From contig JASJZC010000001.1 in NCBI GenBank assembly GCA_037178855.1, positions 1,550,001-1,614,000 on the forward strand: a DNA stretch of 64,000 nucleotides, read 5' to 3'. The notes under the pieces are model-generated. The model was not told the origin of the DNA and made no database searches. It was given only the letters and a program-made list of their open reading frames with translations. Source of the DNA: Oscheius sp. JU75. Lineage: Eukaryota > Nematoda > Chromadorea > Rhabditida > Rhabditidae. This document shows, piece after piece, positions 1 to 10,052 of the stretch; position 1 is the stretch's first letter; every line of letters starts with the position of its first letter. Position numbers and translations under genes: made by a program.

Positions 1-107
1 TGGCCAGTCTCTCAGCTCCACAGGTTTGTTTTTTTTACCAATGCTGGCTATCACCCCTTATCTTGCAAACCTTTCGATTAATCATCTTACTTATCCTGTT
101 AGCTTGG

Positions 108-310
108 TGAAAAAGTTTGTAGCTCACGGGGGTCGAACCTGGGTCGTCTGGTTCGTAGTGGCGCCTCTTACCAACACACGGACTGTTTTGCTAAAACTTT
201 GAATGGCTTGTTTGGAGATCGAAAACCTCTTAATATCAAAATGGTGCTTTGCAAAAAGTAAGGTGGGATCGAACCCGGGTAACTCGTGTTTACAATAGGC
301 TAGCTTCGGA
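108..310 (-). repeat. Dimeric tRNA-like SINE
   Basis: Read on the minus strand this holds two B-box-like blocks (GGGTTCGAYCCC type): one near 125-150 with its A-box partner near 160-178, and a second near 262-285. It is one of about a dozen related copies in the window. Confidence 0.7.
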
Positions 311-319
311 CAATAGCCA

Positions 320-505
320 TCATTTTGTAGAGCTTTTTGTGCTGAGTAAGAACATGCATAAGAACACTGGTTTCAGGACTCTGAACAAAGTTATAGCCCT
401 TCAAAGTTTTAGTGAATAAGTGGCGTATTGATAATAGGTGCCACTACGAAACTGATAACCCGGGTGGATTCCCTGTAACTGACAAACTTATTTTAAGGCA
501 TGTGA
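320..505 (+). repeat. Degenerate tRNA-like SINE
   Basis: Same family as the copy at 108-310 but in the opposite orientation, so the two lie head to head. The A-box region (ggcgtattgataataggtgc) and B-box region (aacccgggtggattccc) are recognisable but mutated. Confidence 0.6.
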
Positions 506-610
506 AAGAGTCACAAAGTAGGAAAACTACAAGTTTACAAAAATATTATCCCCAATTGGAGATAGTCAATCTTGTGCGTCCAGATTACTTACAAAATCCA
601 TATTTTTCAG

Positions 611-799
611 TCCGGCCGCGTCCAGAAGCCGTCAAACAAGTCGGCTGCTCCGGGTGGTGGAAAGAAGTCCTTCACGTCGGCCTTCACCTCGGTCGACAGA
701 AGAAACGTCAAGAATGCTCGTCGTGGCCCGGACGACAGCGAATTCCGTCGCGCCCGTGTCGCTCATCGTCTCAAAACCACCACGGGCAGGAAGAAGTAA
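611..799 (+). CDS. 3'-terminal exon of an unidentified basic protein
   Basis: A 63-codon open exon starts right after a good acceptor (tttttcag) in phase 0 and ends in TAA. The peptide is Lys/Arg-rich, with a Gly-Gly-Gly-Lys-Lys patch near its start, an RRNVKNARRGPDD stretch in the middle and a C-terminal TTTGRKK. That composition suits a nucleolar or RNA-binding tail, but I do not recognise the family. Upstream exons lie beyond the left edge or behind the repeats at 108-505. It converges on the FAM135 gene, whose stop is 133 bp away on the other strand. A chance open frame is possible, but GC content and third-position GC resemble the real exons of the window. Confidence 0.5.
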   Translation, partial: SGRVQKPSNKSAAPGGGKKSFTSAFTSVDRRNVKNARRGPDDSEFRRARVAHRLKTTTGRKK

Positions 800-931
800 A
801 AATTGTTGTCGTCTCTATTGTTGTCGCCCTGTTGTTATTTCTCGTTATGTTTTCTGTTTGATAAACATGGTAAAAAGTGATAAAAAAAAAAATTGACAGT
901 GTTAATATAAGGGCAAAAACTTGGTTTTCAA

Positions 932-3900
932 TCAGTATCTGTGAAATATCGCAGGGCCGAGACAGAGAAGAGCTTCTCGATAAAGACGTCGTCTTCTATC
1001 GGGGCGATGTGAGCTGAAAATACTTGTTTTTTTTGGGGCCAGAAAACTATGGAAAGTGAATATTTCCACAAGTTGACCAGACTATTCAAATTGCTGGCGT
1101 CATTTTGTAGAATTTTTCGTACTGACGTGAGTAAGAATATGCAAGGTAAGAGGCTCCACTATCGAACCAGACGACCAGGGTTCGACCCTCGTGGGCGACA
1201 TACTTTTTCAGCACTATTTTGAGAAAAAAGCCATGGGAAAATGTCGGAAGAACTAATCTAGTGTAAGTATTTAATGGAAAATGGCGCCAATTTGAGCAAA
1301 CTTTTCATATTACAGTTCATACAAAATTAAAAAAGAAAGCTCACCTGCTCTCCCAGTCAGCCGAGCACTTTTGGTCGGAGTGTGATTATGGAATGTGGAA
1401 TAGCGCACGACGGTGCGCGGATGATCATTTGAGGTGAGATCGGCATAGATACTTGTCAACATATCACTTAAATTTTTATGAATTAGGCCTTAAAACGTAG
1501 TAAACTTACCTAAATGCTGCTCCTAGCTGCGAGAGATCCTTTAGCGAGTTCCTACAAGGCTCGATTAGGGAGGAATGAGACGGGACTATTACATCGGCTG
1601 AAAATTTAGGAAATACGCGAAAAATAAGACGAAAATTACGAGGAGATCCGACAAGGAGGACGTTTTTGAAGCGGCCGAAGGCACCATTCCGGGAGATCCG
1701 AACGAGGTAGGTATTCTGGAAATTGACGCCGTCACGAAGCGAGAGCTGGTCGATTGACTGTGACTGTTTCCACCTGAAAATCGGGGGTTGACATGCGTTT
1801 TTGAGGGGTAATAGTGTGAAAAGAGACTTTTCACGGGTCCCTACATAATTACTTTATACGGAACAATCGCCGTCACGAAGCGATATGGCCTATGTTCCGC
1901 AAGGTTGGCTATAGCCCCTTCCGCTCTGCTGTTTTTGGTCTTTTGCCACCGTATAGTGGTAACGCGCTCGCGTGATATCTAGAGCTCACGGGTTCGGTTA
2001 CCTTCGGATAAAAGCCACAACTACCTACCATCTGATGAGATTCAGCCCAATCTGAATGGGTCTGGCCGCGTAGGAGACGCCCAAATGCGGGGTATTGATG
2101 GTCATCAGAGTGTGGAGCTTCGGGAACAAGAAGTCGGCGTCCGGCAGGCCCAGGGCCCCCCGCACAATGATTCCTCCCATCGAATGCGCTATGAAGCTGA
2201 TTTTTTGGGGCTCGCGCTGCAGGAAGCCGATCTTCTCCTTGATCTCGGCCAGTAGATTCTTCGACATTGTCTCAAAATCGGCCCATGTGGCTGTACTGTT
2301 CGCATCGCTTAGTAGAAACTCGTAATTCCTGGCATTTCCGGACGCTTTAAGCACGGTTCTGTATGGCGTGAGGTCGTCTTTACTCCCTGGAAAAGGGGTT
2401 ACGATCACAAGGTTTAAGAAAAGTCACCTTCTAGGCCATGAACGAGTACAATGAGATGAATGTGACGCTTGGGAGACTCTTCAGGGAAGGCGAAACACTG
2501 CGGACGCACGCTGTGATAGGCCAGCTCGCTGGAAAAGAAAACGGTACCTGTGTGATACATGCAACATAAGTAGTTGCAACGCCAAAGATGGCTAGTCAAG
2601 AGTTACTGCGAATTCAGTTGTCAAGCCAGTTGTGACTAGAAGATCAGACACGGTGCTGTTGTTCAATTTATGGTAGCTCAACAAATTTTGGCCTAGACTG
2701 TAAACATTCCAAGGTCTGTTTAAAAAAACCGCGCTAAGCTGTCAAGCAATTCCGATGAGGTTTCTTTTACTGCTGCTCAATTGGCACGTCAGGCACGAAT
2801 GAAAAGTGAGTGCAAAGTTGACAGATAAATTGGGAAATGATATAACGTTAATTTTCGTTTTTTTTTATATTAAGTCTAGCAGTTTGTTTTTTCGTTCTCA
2901 CGTAAGCTTTTCGGGACACTGTAGTCATTCTTTTTCTTGGACAAACCATATTTCCGAAGATAAGTCGAAGAACAAACCTGTAAAGATTACCCTCGTAGTT
3001 GAATTTGAGCTGTAGACGCGTCTTCAGTGCTTCTCTCTCCTTGACAAAGGCCAATCGAACGTCGTTTTTTTTCTAAGCAACTACTATTAAACAAAAAAAT
3101 ACAGTAACCTACCGAATCCGGCGCCAAACTGACTTCTACCGTGCTTTCCTGCCGCGTTTTCTGGCTCGATTTGGACGATTTCGGTCCGCCAGGGGTTGAC
3201 CGTGTTGGCGATTTGAAGAGTCCATTCGAGGTGTCCTTACCGGCTCGCGGGAGTCGCTCCGAATTTGGCGGTGACGATTCCGTGATTCTGATTTGGGGCG
3301 GCGGGAGAGCCGAATCCACGCTGGCGCGTTTGGTCAGTCTGAGAAAAATTTTGGTCCAAAAATAAGTTGGGGAGTGTACCTGCTAACAGCCTCGGCGCTC
3401 TTTTTCCGTAAATTGAAAAGACGGAACGACTTGGGGCGTTTTTTTTGTTGCTGGAGGTGGGAAAAATCACCGCCTGGACCATTACTTTTTCTGCTGCTAC
3501 TGGCGACGTTTTCTTGTCTCGAGCTTGTGGAGGGTCCGACCGCTCCGAAGCATTCCTCGAAGATAATTGGACTGAAAATGACGGAACAGCTGCAGGTTTC
3601 TGTGCTGAGTCGATTAAACACACTTACAGCCCCCAGGAATATGATGATAACCGTAGAAAAACGCAAAAATTCGATTTTCGTGCAGTACACAATAGTGCGT
3701 CAAATTCGAGTCGGGGCACCTGTTATGATACTACCAAGTTTGACATGAAAACGACGAGATTGGGACTGCAACTGCCGAGGACAGCTTGACTGGAATTGGG
3801 AGCTTATTGGCATAGGTTCCAAGCGCATGCTGTACAGTATTGTCTGTAGACTAGGTTAAGCAAGCGTATACCGCTTGATCATGATCTCTGTGCAAATGCT

Positions 3901-6325
3901 CCCGATCTCCCATTTATAGGTCCCTGGAAAATTCAGCGCGACCTTTGCCTCTCAATCGGTTAGTGCTACGAACTACGAATCGAAAGCGACTCGGGTTCGA
4001 TGCATTAAGTTAGCCTTTATGTTTTGTGAAGGAACCCTCCAAAACACGTCCAAAGAGTTGTTTTTGCATAGATAGTTGTTTGAAAAACCACCATCTTTCA
4101 ATTTTCTTCCAATCGAACGCCTTTTCTGATTTAAGAGCCGAACTTAAACGGGGGTCCGGTATACGCTCGCTCTATTTAGGCGATAAAAGTTAGTTTACAG
4201 AGACAGATCGAGACTATTTAGCAAGTTCTACAAACACTCACCAATTATCGATAGGACCATCTGTCTCCCGACAGAACACTACGCAGTGAGGCATCTTCTG
4301 AAGATAGAGACTCTTCGCGACCTGTCTGTTCATCTAAACTTCCATTGTTTTTCTACAAAAACAAGATCCGACATCGATGAAGGTACTAATCGTGCTGTCC
4401 GAGATGGCCGAGAGCGGCTTTTCGCTGAAGAAGAAGCCTTCTCCGAGTGCCTTTTGCCGTTGATCCAGGAAATCCTTCAGAAGACCGAGGGCTATCACTG
4501 GAATTTCTTGAATTTCCCACCCAAAAGAGCCGAACCTGAACATTTCCCGTACATTTCGACAAGCTGATCGACGACGAGATCAAGATATGTACTGAGCTGG
4601 GCCAACGAGGCCTCCAGAGTGGCCCATGGGCGTTCGGAATTCTGTAGGCGCTCCACGAGGGTACTCATATCCGCCACACTGCGGGAACGGGCTGAAAAAT
4701 TATGAATAATTGAAAAAAAGTCGGCATACCGAAGTGCACTGGAGCGCCCAGATGCTTCGAGTTGGTATTGGCGAAATGCTCGACGCTGTCGGCTGTCGAA
4801 ATCAGAGCCGAGCAGATGTCATCGTGGAGCTCGACGAGGCGCTGAGAGAGCGGCTGAATTGTGCTATATACCATTTTTGTATCAGGCTTTTTTTCAGGAA
4901 TTCGCCTGATACTCACAACGAGGCTATGTTAAGCTTGTCCAGTCCTTTCAAGCTCAGTACCGTTAAAAAGCATGCACCGATTGCATTTCAACACAGTGGG
5001 AAAGGACGTTTTAGTCCTTTAAAGGTTTAGTGAATAGCTGGTGTATTGGTAAGAGGCGCTACTAGGATCCAGACGACCCGGGTTCGATCCCCGCGAGGGT
5101 GACAAAGTTTTTCAATAATCCATTTTGAAACGGAAAGTGGCATGTGAAAAGCTTCCAGGGTGAAAAATGAACAGGTTTATAAGAACCTTAGCGCTCTTCA
5201 TCAAAACTTTAGGAAGCTTGGAAACCTTTTTCCAGTGTACTTTTAAAGTTTGAAGGGTTTCCATGGTCAAAGAGCAGCTCGGTAAGACTTGAAGTAACTG
5301 TTTCACTACATGAATATGGGCAAAGTCAATCTCCAAAGGTTATCGCCGTCAATTATCTTTTTGCGAAAAGTACTAAGTATTTCGAAATTTTGTGGCCAGT
5401 CTTCTGCAGCCAGTTCCTCCATAGTTGATAGGAACAGTAAGAAGGGAAAATTGACTGGGACAGGTTGCCAAGAACCTTGTTGTGTCGTTCAATTTTGCTC
5501 AAATATCGATAAAATTATGGTAACTACATACAAAAAAGAGCATAAATCTACCGGATCCGGTGGCGGTTTCTTCCTCCTCGTTAGAATTGTCACTATCGAT
5601 GAGAAAACGGTCAGATGCAGGGCTGAGGGTGCCGTGGTATCAAATTGGACGATTCTGCTTACTGCATTCAGCCTAAAATTTCTTTTTTGTACCAATTTCT
5701 CTCCAGAGCGGCAGCATAAATACTGCAATATCGCTGGGCTCTGGAATTAGCTCAATCAGGCGTTTGCGCACTATTTGCCAAGTGGCCAAATTTCAGGACA
5801 AACCTCGTCGGATTGAGCTCAATTTCGAGCGTCCTTCGGCTCTGAATGGTGAAGAGATCAAGCTGGGGCGGTCGTTCGCGCTCCTGATACCTGAAAATGG
5901 ATCTCATTGGACTGAGCTCTCATTAGGCCAGAAAGCGACTCGAATTACGGCCATAAATGGGGCCGACTCACCATAATTCGAGATCCAGTAGCAGTTTCCT
6001 CGGAGATTTGAAGTCCGATTCCGGCAAGAAATGGATTTGGACGAGGAAGGAATCTTCTGTGGTGTTCTTTAGACCGAAAAAAAACAAGAAAATACCTAAA
6101 TCCGCGACCTCATCCGCGTAAAAAATCTCGACAGTTCGACTAACTCCCACTCCGGCAGTTATGGAAGCCGGCAGAAGGATGGACGAGACGGGAGAGCTCG
6201 TATTGTCGCCTATTTTGATGTCCAGACTGCTGTAGTCGCTGCTCTGCCTGGGTACCAGTCTAATCTGCAAGTTTTTCGTGCCGTTTTAAACGCTCGCAGC
6301 ATGGAAAAGTACCTGATAATAGCCT
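932..6325 (-). CDS. FAM135: FAM135 family protein with C-terminal DUF676 lipase-like domain
   Basis: Phase-consistent exons (transcription order): 6313-6325, 6096-6264, 5972-6056, 5804-5890, 5552-5654, [unresolved], 4730-4863, 4536-4691, 4387-4497, 4283-4333 (end uncertain), 3486-3571, 3380-3450, 3113-3338, 2978-3072, 2428-2528, 2029-2386, 1640-1773, 1510-1597, 1345-1451, 932-1013. The N-terminal part has the FAM135 GYYQ-IRL segment, a Ser-rich linker follows, and the C-terminal hydrolase part has VLVHGLEG, the nucleophile-elbow-like FIAHSMGGIIVRG, NTPHLG, VRYSTFH and LTGRAAH, all as expected for FAM135. The first coding exon upstream of 6325 and any exon between 4864 and 5551 were not found. 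The family has an alpha/beta-hydrolase fold; its enzymatic activity is poorly known. The 13-nt exon at 6313-6325 is notable. Introns carry SINE pieces. Confidence 0.85.
1110..1215 (+). repeat. tRNA-like SINE fragment in a FAM135 intron
   Basis: The copy keeps 'gtaagaggctccac' and a B box (agggttcgaccctcg) followed by the family's tail (acatactttttcag). It lies in the last FAM135 intron. Confidence 0.6.
1945..2005 (+). repeat. tRNA-like fragment in a FAM135 intron
   Basis: 'tagtggtaacgcgc' resembles a tRNA A box and 'cacgggttcggttacc' resembles a B box about 30 bases later. No convincing acceptor stem is visible, so this is probably a decayed SINE head or a tRNA pseudogene. Confidence 0.4.
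3600..3740 (-). repeat. Copy of a dispersed ~120-bp repeat (TTAATCGACTCGGC family)
   Basis: The segment from the gctgagtcgattaaacacac motif to the cacaatagtgcgtcaaattc motif matches 10150-10290 in the other orientation. Parts recur near 18275-18305, 32950-32985 and 63600-63720. It sits in a FAM135 intron. Confidence 0.5.
4980..5115 (+). repeat. tRNA-like SINE, best-preserved A and B boxes
   Basis: A-box region 'tggtgtattggtaagaggcg' and B box 'gggttcgatccccgcg' lie about 40 bases apart, followed by gacaaagtttttc. This is the clearest reference copy of the family. It sits in a FAM135 intron. Confidence 0.75.
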
Positions 6326-6329
6326 CTGG

Positions 6330-7517
6330 AAGAAAGATCCACATTTGAATACTTGTTTAGATGAATATGTACACGATATACAGGATGAATATCTACTCGC
6401 ATGGTTGGGGGATGATGTTAAGAAAGCTGAAGCGGCGGCGTGATATGCTGAGATCAATAGTTAATTCATTTGCCTGAAAAAGTTCTTAGATTTATGGCAA
6501 GAAAAAGTGGAAAAGATGGCATAAAACGTGAAAGAAATTGGAAAATGTTGAATTTACTTAGAATTGCCACCGGTGCCCTACAGTAATTCAGAATTTGAAT
6601 TTAGGCAACATTTAAATGCTTTTTTTTCTTACATAGCTCATTTTAGCCAATTTGACTCGCATTTGTTACTATTTTCCTCTCTATTTCCTTCGTTTATATT
6701 CATCAGTGACATATACTGATTGTTCTCTATCAAGTGCTGTCTAAAATAATGGCAAATTCCGTGAAAAGAAGATGGTAGGCATAACAATACGGTTAGCAAA
6801 ACGTAAAATCTCTCAAAAAGACTAGTTCAAATCCTGTAATCAGCTGTGTTCTCTCCGCAAAGAGATGGCAGCTGGCCCGAACTTGAAACACTGGGGCTAA
6901 TAATTGCGCCCCGGATTGCCAGTCCTCTGCACGGAGGCTGCGGCGAGAAATGCGCCAGCAAGAAAAATAGGCGCTTCGCCAGTCCAGGAAAGAGCTAAGG
7001 AAGAGAATATATCACGAGTAGGAATGACGATGTGCAGACTCCCAGAGGCTTCATCTATTTCCTCAAATTCGCCATATTTGCTCATTTGACCGTGCTATTT
7101 GCCATGGCAGCAGTTCATAATATCGATCGAAAAATCTATTGGACTTTCGAAACAATCTCGAATGTTCCCATGCCCGATTTTCTCGGCCAGTCTTTCTATT
7201 TTACCAAGCCTCTTGAATTTCTAGGGTATTTTCCAGGTAATCCGGCGAAACTACAAGCTTTTTTGACTTCCTGTCTGTTCAGTAGTGATCTATTATCGTG
7301 AAACTTCATGTTTCTTGCTTCTTCACCTCTCAAACGAGCTGCTAATCTCCGAAAATCAGCAAAATTCTCGATTTCGGCTTGTTTTGGCCGACTCTACAGG
7401 GCTTTTCGACCCATTTTGCCATCCACGCCTTGAATAACTCGATGAGGAAGGGGATGATACCTTTTTGACCCTTCCCTTTCCAATTTTTTTTTTCACAAAA
7501 TTAACGTGCTTTTTAAG
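6330..7517. other. Spacer between FAM135 and NOB1, no supported gene
   Basis: Short open frames on both strands (for example 6904-7301) lack paired splice sites and recognisable motifs. The missing first FAM135 exon should lie here, but I could not place it. Confidence 0.5.
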
Positions 7518-9878
7518 ATGGACGGCTTCGAGGAGGTGAAGAAGAAGGGCAAGGAGAAGCCGGTGAAGCATCTCGTCCTCGACACCGGGGCGATCATCGC
7601 CAATGTCAATTTGCACGTGGGTTTTTGTGAATTTATCACTAAACTCAAGCTGTTTTAGAACATTTCCGAGCAGTTTTACGCCCCTCCGGAGCTGCTCGTC
7701 GAGCTCAAGTCAAAGAAGGCCATGAAGGCGTGGGAGCAGCTCCCATTCGAGGTCGTTATACGGGAACCCTCGACCGAGGCCTATAAAACAGGTTCAGCTT
7801 GAATTTTGCCTATTTTATAGCACTTTTTCCAGTTACCGAAGCGGCCAAGAAGACGGGAGACTTCCAGTCGTTGTCCATTCCCGACATGAAGGTCCTGGCT
7901 CTCACCTACGACCTAAAACAGCAGTTTTGCGGGGAGGCGAGCGGTTCCGAGGAGAAAGTAGGTCGTGGGATTGGTCAAAACCGCAGTTTAGAAGCCAGAA
8001 GAGGAGCCGAAACCGGTCGAAGAGCCAGTAGGAACGAATGAAAACGGAGCGACGGCCCCGGAGGAGCCGGAAGAACAGCCAAGCAATCTTCCAGAAGGAT
8101 TTTGTGAGGATGTAAGGGGATTCTGGTCATTTTGCAGTTTAAACTACTAGAAAGGTCTGGGAAGGAGGCAGAGGCTGTAGGTTTAGCTGCACATCAACTG
8201 ATTGTGTATAGGGCAGCATATCGACGTATGTTTATGTTAGTGATAATATCAGCTTGTCTTCTTCCCTGCTTCGAATGTTGACTGCTAGATTTTGAAGAAA
8301 CATTCCCAATCCAACCTGTCCGTATCAAGCGATCCGGTCACTTTCACATACTGTCCATGTCAAAATTAGCCCTTTAGCCAGGTTGCCAATCTTTCCTTGT
8401 CAGATTCTTGAGGAAACTGAAATCCACAGAGCCCTGGCCACTTGTACTTGTCAATCGATAGACCTGTCGCTTTTCTTCCACTATATCCCTATAAGGTTTT
8501 CGCGAGAACTTTTTCAGCCAAAACAATTATGTCAACCATCCTGTTAGGCCACCTAGGCCAAAAACGGAGCCATTTAGTGTGCTCGGACCTGTTATTTTAG
8601 TTTGCCTTTTTCTCCAATGGGGAGAAATAAAAGCATAGGGAATCCCTATGCATTCCAGAACTTTCGAAAGATCACGACGTTTCTTATCTGGAAGACTAAG
8701 ACAGGAAGACGGACAGATTGAGACTGACCCAGGCAATCGCCAGTCATAAGATACAAGCCGTCCCTTAGTCATCACTTAGCACTGACAGGCGGCTGCGCCG
8801 CTTCTCCAATAGCCTAAGTTCCAAAGTTTTCCCAAAAACTGACTGGTCAATTTGATTTTTGACATGCCATGACTTGCCAACTTTTTTCTCGTGGTGACGG
8901 ATGGACACCAGTGCATTTTGGTAGTAGAGAGATAAGCAACAAAGATTCCTTATGATAAGTAAGCCTAGGTGCGAAACCTGTTTTTGTTATATTTCCGATA
9001 CTTTTCACTCAATGACTCGGTCAGAATCGGGTCATTTTCATCGTAACTAGACTCAAAGACTTCTATACCTTATTATACTCTTAGGCAACTATTTAAAATC
9101 AAAATTTCAGGCTGACAGCGACGATGAGGAGGGCTGGATCACCGAGGATAACCTGGCCGACGCTCTGAAAAAAATGGGAGCTATTGAGGTCGAAGAGGGC
9201 ATTCTCGTCGGCTGTCTCACCACGGATTTCGCTCTCCAGAACGTCCTCCTAGCCATGAATCTGAGTCTAGTCTCTCTGACCGGCTATCGCATCAAGAAGC
9301 TCAAATCCTACGTCTTGAGGTACATTTTTTGAAAGTTTTCAATCTGGAAATGGCAGACTTTAGATGCCGGGCCTGCTACAGCACTACTTCGAACATGGAA
9401 AAGCAGTTCTGCCCTAGCTGCGGCAACAAAATGCTCCACAAGTGTGCCATTTCGGTCGGGGAGGACGGTGAGCAAATTCTTCACGTCAACTGGAATCGAC
9501 TGGCCAACAAGAGAGGACTACAGCATTCACTGGCGGCGCCGAAGGGCGGCAAACATGCTGTGAGTTTTTTCCACTACAATTTGCTTCACGTACGATTTTC
9601 TATCTTTTTTCTTACTCAGACTTTTGGGCGTTTACAACTAGAAACTAATCTGATATAATAAGAAAATTCTCCATTTGCAGGCAAACGAAAAGCTCTTCGA
9701 GGACCAGCGCATTCCGCAGAATAAGATGGCCAAGTTGCGACTGGACCCCCTCGCAGACGGTCCCTTTGAGATGCACGATATTACCTCGCGTTCGGCTATG
9801 CTCGGCCTGCGCAACTTTTCCTCAAAAGGACAGCAGAAGAACCCGAATGAGAGTCGCGGCAACAGACGGAAACACTAA
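7518..9878 (+). CDS. NOB1: NOB1, PIN-domain endonuclease of 40S maturation
   Basis: Seven exons (7518-7616, 7659-7791, 7833-7957, 7992-8111, 9111-9319, 9364-9559, 9681-9878) give a 359-residue protein; human NOB1 is about 410. The N-terminal PIN domain opens with LVLDTGAII, whose Asp22 is the usual metal ligand. A Glu-rich insert follows in exon 4, then the helix around GCLTTDFALQNVLLAM. A zinc ribbon has Cys230, Cys233, Cys245 and Cys248, and the C-terminus is basic (NRRKH). NOB1 cleaves 20S/18S-E pre-rRNA to the mature 18S 3' end in late pre-40S particles. The ATG follows an acceptor-like ctttttaag directly. Intron 4 is 999 bp, far longer than its neighbours, and holds a repeat. AATAAA is at 9942-9947. 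The next gene starts 174 bp downstream on the same strand. Confidence 0.95.
8690..8830 (-). repeat. Repeat copy in NOB1 intron 4 (GGCGCAGCCGCC family)
   Basis: Read on the minus strand, 'aagcggcgcagccgcc' followed by 'aagggacggct' matches copies at 12240-12500 and 14270-14500. The rest of the 999-bp intron shows nothing I can assign. Confidence 0.45.
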
Positions 9879-9941
9879 CACACTTTTCTTCGTCTTTTCT
9901 TGTTACGTTTCTTGTTGTGTTTGTTACCCCTTTACAGTTGA

Positions 9942-9947
9942 AATAAA
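9942..9947 (+). terminator. Poly(A) signal of NOB1
   Basis: AATAAA lies 64 bases after the NOB1 stop codon and about 105 bases before the presumed trans-splice acceptor of the next gene. That spacing is typical of operons that use a downstream spliced leader. Confidence 0.6.
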
Positions 9948-10052
9948 CCTTGTTATCTTGATATTAACTGCCAGGCTTTGACCGGTTTCTTACCATTTTT
10001 ATCTGTATTTCACGTTCATCCTTGAACATTTTACACGCTAAATCGTGTTCAG

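Noticed and set aside
412..861. 149-codon plus-strand open frame
   Set aside because: It begins at GTG inside a SINE and runs out of frame through the better-supported exon at 611-799.
6897..7085. Minus-strand frame as the missing first exon of FAM135
   Set aside because: It has no N-terminal FAM135 motif and no donor in the phase needed for the 6313-6325 exon.
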